From contig CAKQRL010000009.1 of NCBI GenBank assembly GCA_934271525.1, forward strand, positions 10,542-74,541: DNA of 64,000 nucleotides, given 5' to 3'. The notes under the pieces were generated by a model that was not told the origin of the DNA, did not search any database, and saw only the letters and a list, made by a program, of their open reading frames with translations. The stretch comes from an uncultured Rhodocyclaceae bacterium. GTDB taxonomy: Bacteria > Pseudomonadota > Gammaproteobacteria > Burkholderiales > Rhodocyclaceae. The position numbers and the translations under genes are program-made. The first letter of the stretch is position 1; every line of letters starts with the position of its first letter. Shown here one piece after another: positions 32,887-41,728 of this stretch.

Positions 32887-34740
32887 ATGAACGAAGAAAA
32901 ACTACCCGAATTGAGCCAGTTGCGCGGTGAAGGCGTGAATTTTTATGTGGAAGAAACAGAGAACACCATCGCGCAGATGATTAACACTTCCATTGTGGAG
33001 TTTGCTTGGTTGTTGGCAATTATTGCCGCTCTTTTTGTTTTTTTTAAGTGGGTTATCAAAAAAGAAAATCGCCCCACGCACTTTTGGTTATGGGCAATTG
33101 CCGTGTTGGCAAGCGTGCCGATTTTCACCAACGGGCTTTTTTTGGTGGCGGATACCGAATTTCATTTGATGCGCATTGACGCCATTTTTGAAGGCTTAAA
33201 AAACGGGCAATTTCCCGTGCGAATGTCTGGCATTTTTAATATGAACCACGCATTGCCGGTGAATATTTTTTACGGCGATTTGTTTTTGTATTTTCCAGCT
33301 GTGTTGCGATTTTTTGGCGTATCGCTTGGTTTGGCTTATAAATTTTTTGTTTTTGCCATCAACCTTGCCGCTGTTTATGTGGCGCATTTTGCCTTTGTGC
33401 GCATTTTTCAAAAACGCACGCTCGCACTTGTTGTAACTTTGCTTTATATCACCGCGCATTTTCGCTTGGCATCGTTTTATATGCGTTCTGCCGCAGGCGA
33501 ATTTAGTGCGCAGGTTTTAATGCCATTGATTTTGTTGGCGTTTTGGCGTTTGTATGCGGTGCCAAAACCTGTTTTTGATACCAAAAACGTGATTTTTTTG
33601 GGCGTTGGCATAGCGTCAATGGTTTATGCGCATATGATTTCAACGCTTTTAACCTGCATTCTTTTGGCAATTACCGCGCTGGTTTTTTATAAAAAAACAT
33701 TTACTCTTGCCGTTTTAAAAACCTTTGCCGCAGGTGCGCTCTTGGCGCTTGCTTTATCTGCCGCTTTTTGGATTGCCTTTTTGGATTATTACTACAACAC
33801 CTTCACCGAATTGCGCGCGCTTGCCACTTTTTATTCCGCCTTTATGCAAACCAATGGCAGTGATTTGTTGCATTTTTTCAATTTCTTTTCTTTTGGTGAA
33901 ATGGCGCAAAGCAATTTTGCTATCACGCCCGGTTTTTGTTTGTTGTTCGGATTTTTTGCCGCTTTTTATGTGGTGTGTTTTCAAAAAACGCGCGCGCGTG
34001 TGCGCTTTGCCTTTGCGCTTTCTTTTTTGATTTTGTTTTTTTCCACATCGCTTTTTCCGTGGGATTTTGTTACTTCCTTCAAACCTTTTGCGTCTTTTGC
34101 GCAAATTCAAGTGCCGTGGCGATTTTTAAGTTTTGCCGTGTTGGTGTTGGCGCTGTTGGTTGGTTTTTTAATAGAAGAATTGTCAATAGATTGGCAAAAA
34201 AAAGCGATGGGCGGTGCCGTTTTGGCAACGTTATTTTCCATCGGTTTGCTTTATAGCGATTACGCCACGCAATACCGCGCCAGCATTGTGCCAGATGCTT
34301 ATGTGTTAAAAAATTTAACCGGTTCAAGCGACCCTGAAAAACGCAATTCCGGCCCGCAATATATTCCCGCAGGAACGCAGTTGGATAACCTTTCTTATAG
34401 CCTTACTTTTCACAACGCTACTGGGCAATTTGCGGGCGAAAAAGACGTGAATTTGTTTTTGAAGATTGATTCGGTTCAAGGTGAAGATGCTTTTGTTGAA
34501 ATCCCGCGTTTTCATTACCCGTATTTTTATGCTGTAACGCAAGAAATGCAGGTTTTAAAGACGCAAACGGGCACCAATAATTTAATGCGCATTATGTTGC
34601 CGCGTGATTTTAATGGTTCTATTGCCGTTTATTTTTCACCGCCAGCCTTGTGGCGTTTGGGCGAGGCAATCTCCATTTTGGCGGCGATTTTCTTGGGTGT
34701 TTTTGTTTTTAAATTGCGAAAATCCACGGTAAACGCTTAA
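32887..34740 (+). CDS. Polytopic PTPS-related (PF10131-like) envelope protein, second paralogue
   Basis: The 617-residue protein shares the layout of its neighbours. A short N-terminal region is followed by about a dozen membrane segments. FHLMRIDAIFEGLKNGQFPVRMSGIFNMNHALPVNIFYGD lies near residue 95, and YYNTFTELRALATFYSAF sits before a C-terminal soluble region with VEIPRFHYPYFYA. It is the most diverged of the three. It has no homopolymeric G run. The C-terminal STVNA and stop derive from a half repeat. Arrangement between its paralogues points to tandem duplication and one transcription unit. GT-C-like function in envelope glycan assembly is inferred only. Confidence 0.68.
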   Translation: MNEEKLPELSQLRGEGVNFYVEETENTIAQMINTSIVEFAWLLAIIAALFVFFKWVIKKENRPTHFWLWAIAVLASVPIFTNGLFLVADTEFHLMRIDAIFEGLKNGQFPVRMSGIFNMNHALPVNIFYGDLFLYFPAVLRFFGVSLGLAYKFFVFAINLAAVYVAHFAFVRIFQKRTLALVVTLLYITAHFRLASFYMRSAAGEFSAQVLMPLILLAFWRLYAVPKPVFDTKNVIFLGVGIASMVYAHMISTLLTCILLAITALVFYKKTFTLAVLKTFAAGALLALALSAAFWIAFLDYYYNTFTELRALATFYSAFMQTNGSDLLHFFNFFSFGEMAQSNFAITPGFCLLFGFFAAFYVVCFQKTRARVRFAFALSFLILFFSTSLFPWDFVTSFKPFASFAQIQVPWRFLSFAVLVLALLVGFLIEELSIDWQKKAMGGAVLATLFSIGLLYSDYATQYRASIVPDAYVLKNLTGSSDPEKRNSGPQYIPAGTQLDNLSYSLTFHNATGQFAGEKDVNLFLKIDSVQGEDAFVEIPRFHYPYFYAVTQEMQVLKTQTGTNNLMRIMLPRDFNGSIAVYFSPPALWRLGEAISILAAIFLGVFVFKLRKSTVNA

Positions 34741-34752
34741 TTTTTTTGAAAA
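34719..34752. repeat. Half element between paralogues 2 and 3
   Basis: Left arm CCACGGTAAAC (34724) encodes the STVNA tail; spacer AATTTTTTTGAAAAAGG follows. Here the spacer also offers an AAGG ribosome-binding site nine bases before the ATG at 34762. Confidence 0.88.
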
Positions 34753-34761
34753 AGGCAAGCC

Positions 34762-36642
34762 ATGAACAACGATTTTGAATTGTTTAAAAACAAAATGTAT
34801 CAGTTAGAAACAGAAGACTCCGCCGCGCAAATGGTGGCTGATTCTGTGGAGTCGCTTGTTTTTTTGCTGGGCATTATTGCCGCAGTTTTTTGTTTTTTTT
34901 ATTTGTTGCCCAAGTTTTTTCCGCGTGCAGACAAAAGCACTTTGCGCCAAAACCACGCCATTTTGTTTGGTATTGCCTTGCTTTCAAGTTTGCCGTTTTT
35001 ATCCGAAGGCATTCATTTTGGCCACGATGCTTATTTTCATTTGATGCGCATTGACGCGATTTTTGAAGGGCTAAAAAACGGGCAGTTTCCCGTGCGCCTT
35101 TCTGGCATTTTTAATTGGAACACGGGGCTACCGGTTAATGTTTTTTACGGCGATTACTTGCTTTATTTGCCCGCAGTTTTGCGGTTTTTTGATTTTTCGC
35201 TTTCGGCGGCTTACCAAATTTATGGTGTGTTCATTCAATTTTTAAGCACTTATGTTGCGTGGTTTTGCTTTTCGCGCATTTTTGCAGGACATCGCATTGT
35301 TGCGCTATTGACCACTGCCGCTTTAATCACAGCGCATTACCATTTGACTTCGGTTTATTTGCGCTTTGCCGTGGGCGAATACACCGCAATGGCTTTTTTT
35401 CCGTTGATTTTATTAGCTTTGTGGCGAATTTATGGCGTTGATTCTGCCAAACAAACCGCCCAATTTTATGCCGAAAAAACCGCCATCATTTTGGCGCTTG
35501 GCATCACGGGCTGCATCACTTCGCATATGATTTCCACCGCAATGACGATGCTTGCCATCTTTTTGTTGGCGTTGATTTTTTATAAAAAAACTTTTTCTTT
35601 TTCAACGCTCAAAACCTTTTTGCTTGGCGCGGTTTTAACACTTTTTTTATCTGCCGCATTTTGGGTGCCTTTTTTGGATTTTTATTACAACGTTTTCACC
35701 GAACTGCGTGCCACGGGCAAGTTTTTTGTTTCCTTTTTGCAACCTTATGCCGTTGCCTTCGCGGAATATTTTGCTGTTTTTGGCGGTTGGGATTTGTTGC
35801 CACAAAAAGATGAGGCCGGCGTTTTGCCGCGCACGCCGGGTTTTGTTTTAATCACTGCATTTTTGGTGGCAATTTTGTTGATGATTTTCAAAAAAGATAA
35901 CCGCAAAATCCGTTTTGCTTTTTACTCGGCGCTGTTCTTTTTGTGGTTCGGCAGCAATTTGTTTCCGTGGGATTTTTTAACGAATTTTTCATTTTTTGCA
36001 TGGCTTACCCACATTCAATTTGCGTGGCGTTTTTTAAGCATTGCCGTGTTGCTCTTGGCGTTGTTATTCGGTTTGTTGTTGTTGAATACGCCTGAACAAC
36101 ACCGCACACTTAGCTTTGCCTTTGCGGGTTTTGCGATGTTGCTTTCCACACTTTCTTTTTTTAGTGATTATGTGGAACACACCATTCCCAAAACCGTGGC
36201 GCACGCTTGGGGTTTGCCGCATTTAACGGGCGGTGCAACACAATTGCGCAATTCTTCTCCGCAATACACGCCGTTTGGCACGGAAATTGACGCACTCAAC
36301 AACGACTTCACACCGCACAACGCCCAACTGCAATTTGTGCAAGAAAAAGGTTTAACGCTTTTGTTATTTGCCCAAGCAACGGGCGAAAATTCGGCAATTA
36401 CCGTGCCGCGCGTTTTTTATCCTTATTACCACGCGGCAAGCGAATCGGGCGAGTTGGCAGTAGAAATTGCGGAAAATAATTTAACCAAAATCCTTTTGCC
36501 GCAGGGTTTTGCAGGCAAAGTGTTGTTTTATTTTTCGCCGCCGTGGTTTTGGCGCATGGCAGAAGTGGTGAGTTTTTTATCTTTTCTTTTGTTGGTTTTT
36601 GCCATTTTCAAAATCAAGCAAAAATCCACGGTGAACGGGTAA
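34762..36642 (+). CDS. Polytopic PTPS-related (PF10131-like) envelope protein, third paralogue
   Basis: The 626-residue protein closely resembles the first paralogue. It has YFHLMRIDAIFEGLKNGQFPVRLSG, NVFYGDYLLYLPAVLRFF and about a dozen hydrophobic segments. The C-terminal part contains AITVPRVFYPYYHAASESGEL and then FYFSPPWFWRMAEVVSFLSFLLLVFAIFKIKQ, which is nearly the same as paralogue 1. Where paralogue 1 carries its poly-G tract this protein has ATGENS, so it is not switchable by that route. The last residues STVNG come from a paired repeat. An AAGG site precedes the ATG. It directly precedes a glycosyltransferase gene, supporting a role in glycan or glycolipid assembly. Confidence 0.68.
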   Translation: MNNDFELFKNKMYQLETEDSAAQMVADSVESLVFLLGIIAAVFCFFYLLPKFFPRADKSTLRQNHAILFGIALLSSLPFLSEGIHFGHDAYFHLMRIDAIFEGLKNGQFPVRLSGIFNWNTGLPVNVFYGDYLLYLPAVLRFFDFSLSAAYQIYGVFIQFLSTYVAWFCFSRIFAGHRIVALLTTAALITAHYHLTSVYLRFAVGEYTAMAFFPLILLALWRIYGVDSAKQTAQFYAEKTAIILALGITGCITSHMISTAMTMLAIFLLALIFYKKTFSFSTLKTFLLGAVLTLFLSAAFWVPFLDFYYNVFTELRATGKFFVSFLQPYAVAFAEYFAVFGGWDLLPQKDEAGVLPRTPGFVLITAFLVAILLMIFKKDNRKIRFAFYSALFFLWFGSNLFPWDFLTNFSFFAWLTHIQFAWRFLSIAVLLLALLFGLLLLNTPEQHRTLSFAFAGFAMLLSTLSFFSDYVEHTIPKTVAHAWGLPHLTGGATQLRNSSPQYTPFGTEIDALNNDFTPHNAQLQFVQEKGLTLLLFAQATGENSAITVPRVFYPYYHAASESGELAVEIAENNLTKILLPQGFAGKVLFYFSPPWFWRMAEVVSFLSFLLLVFAIFKIKQKSTVNG

Positions 36643-36679
36643 AATTTTTCAAAATTTTTAAAGGTTGACCGTGGAAAAA
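36621..36679. repeat. Paired palindromic element, G/C arms
   Basis: Arms CCACGGTGAAC (36626) and GTTGACCGTGG (36664), 38 bp apart, with a mismatch at the variable base. It encodes the end of paralogue 3 and ends at the ATG of the glycosyltransferase gene. Confidence 0.92.
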
Positions 36680-37635
36680 TGAAAAAACTCACCCTTTGCG
36701 TGCCGTGTTTTAACGAAGAAGCGGCAATTCCAATATTTTTGGAAAAAACCTTGCCGATTGTGGAATCCTTAAAATTGGCAGGCAAAATCACCGATTTTGA
36801 ATTGCTGTTTATTGATGATGGTTCTACCGACTCAACACTTTCTTTAATGCAACAAGCGGCAGATAAAAACCCAAAAATCCGCTTTATTTCTTTTTCCCGC
36901 AATTTTGGCAAAGAATCGGCAATCATCGCAGGCTTGAAAAAATCAAAAGGCGATTGGGTGGCGCTTTTGGATGTGGATTTGCAAGACCCGCCCGAATTGT
37001 TGCCGCAAATGTTGGAATGCGTTTTAAGCGGCAATTTTGATATGGCGGCAACGCGGCGCGTCACCCGCCAAAACGAGCCGATCGTGCGTTCTTTTTTTGC
37101 GCGGATTTTTTACAAAATCATCAATTTGTTTTCGGACATTCACATTGTTGATGGCGCACGCGATTTCCGCTTAATGTCGCGCCAAGTGGTTGATTCTATT
37201 TTGGAATTATCTGAACGCAACCGTTTTTCCAAAGGCATTTTTGCTTGGGTTGGTTTTCGCACCCAATATTTTGAATTTGAGAATGTGGCGCGCTCGGCTG
37301 GCCAAACCAAGTGGAATTTTTTAAAACTCTTGCGTTATGCCTTGGATGGCATCACCGCTTTTTCTACCAAACCTTTGGCGTTTGCAAGCTATTTGGGGTT
37401 GGCTTCGGTTATTTTTGCCATTTTGTTTATTGCTTTTATTATTTTGCGCCGTTTGATTTTTGGCGACCCTGTGCAAGGTTGGGCAAGTTTGACTTGCATT
37501 ATCGCTTTTATCGGCGGCATTCAGCTGATGTGTTTGGGCATTATCGGGCAGTATTTGGCAAAAACGTATATTGAAACCAAGCAGCGCCCGCTTTATTTTA
37601 TTCAATGCGAATCGGACAACGATTTTCCACGGTAA
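36679..37635 (+). CDS. DPM1/ArnC-type GT2 family glycosyltransferase
   Basis: The 318-residue protein is a GT2 enzyme that would transfer a sugar from a nucleotide donor to a polyprenyl phosphate at the cytoplasmic face. The GT-A domain begins LTLCVPCFNEEAAIPIFLEKTLP, then FIDDGSTDSTLSLMQ, SFSRNFGKESAIIAGL and ALLDVDLQDPPELL (DxD metal site near residue 98). GARDFRLMSRQVVDSI and RSAGQTKWNFLKLLRYALDGI follow. Two C-terminal membrane segments complete the DPM1/ArnC layout. Its product may feed the GT-C-like paralogues upstream. The C-terminus DFPR comes from a half repeat. Confidence 0.88.
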   Translation: MKKLTLCVPCFNEEAAIPIFLEKTLPIVESLKLAGKITDFELLFIDDGSTDSTLSLMQQAADKNPKIRFISFSRNFGKESAIIAGLKKSKGDWVALLDVDLQDPPELLPQMLECVLSGNFDMAATRRVTRQNEPIVRSFFARIFYKIINLFSDIHIVDGARDFRLMSRQVVDSILELSERNRFSKGIFAWVGFRTQYFEFENVARSAGQTKWNFLKLLRYALDGITAFSTKPLAFASYLGLASVIFAILFIAFIILRRLIFGDPVQGWASLTCIIAFIGGIQLMCLGIIGQYLAKTYIETKQRPLYFIQCESDNDFPR

Positions 37636-37641
37636 ACAACA
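37622..37641. repeat. Single repeat arm
   Basis: Left arm CCACGGTAAAC (37627-37637) encodes the last residues and stop of the glycosyltransferase. The next gene starts eight bases later, with little spacer. Confidence 0.82.
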
Positions 37642-37644
37642 AAA

Positions 37645-38862
37645 ATGTTTCAAAACGGTTTAGAAAATCTTTTAAAAGACAAAAAACGCTTGGATTTTTT
37701 GAAAACGCGGCGCGTTGGCTTGCTGGCGCACCCCGCATCGGTTGATAAAAATCTTAACCACGCTTTGGATCTTTTGATTAAATCGGGCGTTGCCATTAGC
37801 GCCGCTTTTGGTCCGCAGCACGGCATTAAAGGCGAAAAGCAAGACAATATGATGGAGTCGGAAGATTTTATTGACCCGCACTACCACATTCCAATGTTTA
37901 GCCTTTACGGTGCGGCAGGGCGCCGCTTAACACCGCAAATGCTTGATTCTTTTGATATTTTATTGATTGACTTGCAAGATTTGGGTTGCCGCATTTACAC
38001 CTTTTTAACCACGCTTTGTTACGCTTTGGAAGATTGCGCCGCAGCTGGTAAAAGCGTGTGGGTTTTGGATCGCCCAAACCCAGCGGGCAGAATGGTGGAA
38101 GGTTTAACGCTCAAACCCGCTTTTAAAAGTTTTGTTGGCGTTGATGAAATTCCAATGCGCCACGGCTTGACCTTGGGCGAATTTGCGCAATTTTATAAAA
38201 ATCGCCATTCTTTAAATGTGGATTTACAAATCATCAAAATGCGCAATTATTGGGCGCTTGAAGCGTGGCCGAATCGCCCTTGGGTTAATCCAAGCCCCAA
38301 TGCCGCAACGCTGAATATGGCGCGGGTTTACGGCGGCACGGTGTTTTTGGAAGGAACAAATTTGTCAGAAGGTCGCGGCACCACGCGCCCTTTGGAATGC
38401 TTTGGCGCACCTGATTTAAACATTGAAAAAATATTCCAAACCATGAAAAAAATCGCCAAAAAATCGGCATTGATAAAATGGCAAAACGCCATCAACGGTG
38501 CACTTTGGCGGCAGTGTTTTTTTGAGCCGACCTTTCATAAGTTTTCAGGCAAACGTTGTGCGGGTTTTTTTATTCACACGGATTTTGCCGATTTTAATCC
38601 TCAACATTTTTCGCCGTGGCGGGCAATGGCACTCTTTTTTAAAGCCGTGAAAATTTGCCATCCCGAATTTGCGCTGTTTCGCGACACGTCTTTTGTTTAT
38701 GAATACGAACGCGGCAAATTGGCTTTTGATTTAATCTGCGGCTCTGAAATTTTGCGCGAATGGTTGCTTGATTCGACCGCCACGCCACTTGATTTGGAGC
38801 CGCTTTTGCAAAGCGATGAATCCCATTGGCAAAACATTCAAAAAGAATTTTTGCTTTATTAA
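37645..38862 (+). CDS. DUF1343 / NamZ-like protein
   Basis: The 405 residues match the DUF1343 family, whose characterised member NamZ is an exo-beta-N-acetylmuramidase acting on peptidoglycan fragments. Signatures are VGLLAHPASVDKNLNHALDLL, AAFGPQHGIKG, IPMFSLYG, LLIDLQDLGCRIYTFLTTL, VWVLDRPNPAGR and EGTNLSEGRGTTRPLE. No signal peptide is evident, so it may act in the cytoplasm on recycled muropeptides, complementing AmpD, although many family members are exported. It lies in the glycan block between a glycosyltransferase and an LTA-synthase-like gene. Confidence 0.85.
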   Translation: MFQNGLENLLKDKKRLDFLKTRRVGLLAHPASVDKNLNHALDLLIKSGVAISAAFGPQHGIKGEKQDNMMESEDFIDPHYHIPMFSLYGAAGRRLTPQMLDSFDILLIDLQDLGCRIYTFLTTLCYALEDCAAAGKSVWVLDRPNPAGRMVEGLTLKPAFKSFVGVDEIPMRHGLTLGEFAQFYKNRHSLNVDLQIIKMRNYWALEAWPNRPWVNPSPNAATLNMARVYGGTVFLEGTNLSEGRGTTRPLECFGAPDLNIEKIFQTMKKIAKKSALIKWQNAINGALWRQCFFEPTFHKFSGKRCAGFFIHTDFADFNPQHFSPWRAMALFFKAVKICHPEFALFRDTSFVYEYERGKLAFDLICGSEILREWLLDSTATPLDLEPLLQSDESHWQNIQKEFLLY

Positions 38863-38897
38863 AACCCACGGTAAACCGCTAATTTTTTTGAAAAAAA
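38862..38897. repeat. Half element upstream of the LtaS-like gene
   Basis: Left arm CCACGGTAAAC (38866) just after the NamZ-like stop, then spacer AATTTTTTTGAAAAAAA running into ATG at 38898. No right arm. Confidence 0.87.
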
Positions 38898-40694
38898 ATG
38901 AAACGCAAAACCTTTTTTTACGCTTTTCTTTTTGTGCTTTGCTTTTTTGCCATTGTGCTTTATTGGTTGGTTGAATATTTGCGCCGCTTTTTTGGCACTT
39001 CCGACTTGGAAACGGTGTTTTTCCACTTGAAATTTCCCATGTTAAACGCCGGCAGCACCGTGATTTTGAATTTTCTCAACACCGTTTTGTTGCCCAGCGT
39101 CCTTTTTACCACGGCAATTTTTGTTGCACCTCGCATTTTCAAAATGTTGTTGCGTTTGCCTTTGCAAAACAAATTATTCCAACGTTTTTTGTTTTTTCTT
39201 TTTGCCGCAATGCTGTGTGCCTTGTGGCAAGCGTGGTTTTATTTGTCGTTACCGGTTTTTGTTGTTATTGCGCTTTTTAGCTTTTTTTGGGTGGATATTG
39301 CCGCCGTTTTGCAACAAAGAAAAATAGCAACGCGTGCGGCACTCATCGCCCACTTGATTGTGATTGTTGGTGTGATTGGATTTTGCGGCCATTATGTTTC
39401 CAACAAATTCAACCTTTTGGAATTTATCAAAGCGCAATATGATTTTTCCGATTTTTATGAAAAAAATTATGTAAAGTTTGATGATTCCGCTTTAAAAGAC
39501 TTCACACCCAAACAAAATTTGGTGGTGATTTTGGCTGAATCATTAACGCCAGCCATTCACTGGGCATTGAATATACCAACAGAAAAAAAAGAAGTGGCAG
39601 CTAGATTAGAAGACCCAGCACTCCCAAACTTGCACAAAATTTTGCGCCAAAACTGGTTTTTTGAAGCAGAAAATGCGAAGGGGGGGGGGGGGTATGCTGG
39701 TTATGGCGGTTTAATCACGTTGATAAATACTTGGACGGTGGCAGGCTATGTTTCCCATTTGTGTGGTGTGCCTTTGCGAATGCCCATTGAAAGAACCGTT
39801 GCCCCGCGCGGCCCTTTTATGCAAAACGCGGAATGTGTGCCAGATATTTTTAAAAAAGCGGGTTATGCGCAAATTGCGGTAAGCGGCACGGATTGGCGAT
39901 TTGCAGGGTTGAAGAATTTGTTTCAAACGCACGGTGTGAGCGTGCATGACTTGAAGTATTTCCAAGCGCAAAAAATGCTGCCGCCCACATTGCGAAGCGA
40001 ATTTATTGGGATTTCTCTTGTTGGCGGAAACTCTTTTGGCGTTGTTTTGCCAAAAGATGTGCAAGGTGCTGGCAACTGGGGAATTAACGACAAAACGCTT
40101 TTTAAACTTGCCAAACAAGAATTTTTGAATGCCACGCAAAAACAACAACCTTTTGTGATGTATTTGGCAACCATGGATACGCACGGCGAACCTTTTGAAA
40201 AAGAAAATCTCTCCTGCCCAGATTTGCCCAACAGCCGCATTGGCACTTACCAATGCGCTGACCGTTTAATTGCTGATTTTGTGGATTTTATTTTGCAAAA
40301 CTCCAAAAACACCAGCATTGTGATTTTGGGGGATCATTCGCCCATCGTGGTGATGAATGAACATTTGCGTTCTCTGGCGATTAATACCCTCACCACGCAA
40401 GAGCGCAATGAAATTAGAGATGGCAAAACAGACCAATATTTTGCGCCCGTCTACAACGCCTTTATTCATCCGCTTTTTGCCCAAACGGCAGAAAAAAGCC
40501 TAACCCACAATCGACAACTCACGCATTTTGATGTCGCCCCAATGTTGTTGGAATCGGTTGGCATTCGTTCAGATGCCTTTGCTTTGGGGCGCAACCCTTT
40601 GCGCGGCAAAACCTTGTTGGAAACAAGCTACCCTTATGAAGAATTTCAAAAAGAAATCAAACGGCGCAACCGTTTTTATGATGCGTTTTGGTAA
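38898..40694 (+). CDS. LTA-synthase-like sulfatase-fold membrane transferase, phase-variable (ON)
   Basis: The 598-residue protein has about five N-terminal membrane segments (to ~residue 175) and a periplasmic alkaline-phosphatase-fold domain. LAES (Glu214), the INTWTVAG region with a candidate nucleophilic Thr near residue 277, and LGDHSP (Asp479, His480) match the metal/active-site layout of LtaS- and OpgB-like enzymes. These enzymes move phosphoglycerol or phosphoethanolamine groups onto glycans or lipids. A run of 13 G (39680-39692) encodes Gly262-265 just before the catalytic Thr region. It is in frame, so the gene is ON, but a one-base change would remove the whole active site. Substrate is unknown. 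Confidence 0.84.
   Translation: MKRKTFFYAFLFVLCFFAIVLYWLVEYLRRFFGTSDLETVFFHLKFPMLNAGSTVILNFLNTVLLPSVLFTTAIFVAPRIFKMLLRLPLQNKLFQRFLFFLFAAMLCALWQAWFYLSLPVFVVIALFSFFWVDIAAVLQQRKIATRAALIAHLIVIVGVIGFCGHYVSNKFNLLEFIKAQYDFSDFYEKNYVKFDDSALKDFTPKQNLVVILAESLTPAIHWALNIPTEKKEVAARLEDPALPNLHKILRQNWFFEAENAKGGGGYAGYGGLITLINTWTVAGYVSHLCGVPLRMPIERTVAPRGPFMQNAECVPDIFKKAGYAQIAVSGTDWRFAGLKNLFQTHGVSVHDLKYFQAQKMLPPTLRSEFIGISLVGGNSFGVVLPKDVQGAGNWGINDKTLFKLAKQEFLNATQKQQPFVMYLATMDTHGEPFEKENLSCPDLPNSRIGTYQCADRLIADFVDFILQNSKNTSIVILGDHSPIVVMNEHLRSLAINTLTTQERNEIRDGKTDQYFAPVYNAFIHPLFAQTAEKSLTHNRQLTHFDVAPMLLESVGIRSDAFALGRNPLRGKTLLETSYPYEEFQKEIKRRNRFYDAFW
39680..39692 (+). repeat. Poly-G tract, 13 nt, in frame
   Basis: Thirteen consecutive G in the LtaS-like gene, completing AAG and then four GGG codons. 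Slippage would truncate the protein near residue 265 of 598. Confidence 0.93.
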
Positions 40695-40704
40695 AAAAAA
40701 ATTA

Positions 40705-40765
40705 AAAATCCACGGTAAACCGCCAATTTTTTTGAAAATTTTTTGGCGTTGACCGTGGATTTTTT
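40705..40765. repeat. Paired palindromic element, A/C arms
   Basis: Arms CCACGGTAAAC (40710) and GTTGACCGTGG (40748), 38 bp apart, ending in seven T. It fills the gap between the converging LtaS-like and ZIP genes. Confidence 0.92.
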
Positions 40766-41574
40766 TAATCTAAAAACAAAACCAACGCCGCCATTGCCAA
40801 AACACCAATTAAAAATCCCCAATGGCTTTTGAAGCGTTCAAAGGATGGTAGCATTTCGTGGAAAAACACCCACAGCATGGCGCTGCCCGCAAAGGCAAGG
40901 GCAGTTGGCAACAACAAGTTGCCCGAGCTTTCCAAAAACACATTCAAAACAACGCCCAACAATGCGCCTGCCACTTCCACCCAACCGCTCAACAACGCCC
41001 AAAAAACTGCGCGGCCGCGCGGCATTCCAGCAGCGGTGAGCATTCCTGCCAACAGCGCGCCTTCGGGCAGGTTTTGCAAAGCAATACCCAAAGTGATGGC
41101 GGCATCATCAGATACGCCAACCGCCAAGCCTTCGGGCAGATTATGCAAGGCAAGTGCGCCGATAATTAAAAAAACGTTAATCGGCGTTTTGTTGGACAAA
41201 TTTTCAATGTGTTCGTGCGGCGTGATGGCATCAATTTTTTGCATCACAAAAACGCCCAAAAACAAGGCGGCAAGCATTGCAACAGCAAGCTTGGGCAAAG
41301 GATTTTCTAAAAAAAGCAAACTTGATGGCAACAACAGCGAAAAAACAGCAGCGCCTGCCATCATCCCGCCGGATATGCCCAAAAACAACGGGCTTTGATT
41401 GCTTTTTGTGAAAAATAAAAAAGGCAGTGCGCCCAAAACCGTTGCCGAACCAGTCAAAAAGCTAATGAATAAGGATTTTTGGGCAGAAAAGGGCAGAAGT
41501 TGCCAAAATTGCCAAAACCACAGCGAGAAAAAAATTATCGGTAAAAACCACGCCCAACGTTTGATGATTGCCAT
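40765..41574 (-). CDS. ZIP-family metal transporter
   Basis: ZIP proteins import zinc or other divalent metals across the inner membrane. The 269-residue protein has about eight hydrophobic segments. The metal-binding helices are clear: HNLPEGLAVGVSDDAAITLGIALQNLPEGALLAGML (HNxPEG and QNxPEG) near residues 142-177. A short His/Glu loop (ITPHEHIENL) precedes them, as in many ZIP transporters. FHEMLPSFERFKSHWG near the C-terminus also fits. It is monocistronic, with repeat elements on both sides. Confidence 0.88.
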   Translation of the reverse strand: MAIIKRWAWFLPIIFFSLWFWQFWQLLPFSAQKSLFISFLTGSATVLGALPFLFFTKSNQSPLFLGISGGMMAGAAVFSLLLPSSLLFLENPLPKLAVAMLAALFLGVFVMQKIDAITPHEHIENLSNKTPINVFLIIGALALHNLPEGLAVGVSDDAAITLGIALQNLPEGALLAGMLTAAGMPRGRAVFWALLSGWVEVAGALLGVVLNVFLESSGNLLLPTALAFAGSAMLWVFFHEMLPSFERFKSHWGFLIGVLAMAALVLFLD

Positions 41575-41668
41575 TGTTGCCCTCGCTTTTTTTGATGTTT
41601 TTTAGAGTATAAAAAAGCGGGCGCGTTTTATCTAACTTGTTTTTTCAATCATTGCGATTGAAAAAAAC

Positions 41669-41727
41669 AAAATCCACGGTAAACGTGGATTTTTTTTCAA
41701 AAAAATCCGCGTTTACCGTGGAAAATG
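41669..41727. repeat. Paired palindromic element, A/A arms
   Basis: Arms CCACGGTAAAC (41674) and GTTTACCGTGG (41711), 37 bp apart. The left arm is also followed directly by CGTGGATTTTTTTT, forming a smaller hairpin with a T run. It lies just downstream of the small exported protein gene. Confidence 0.92.
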
Positions 41728-41728
41728 T

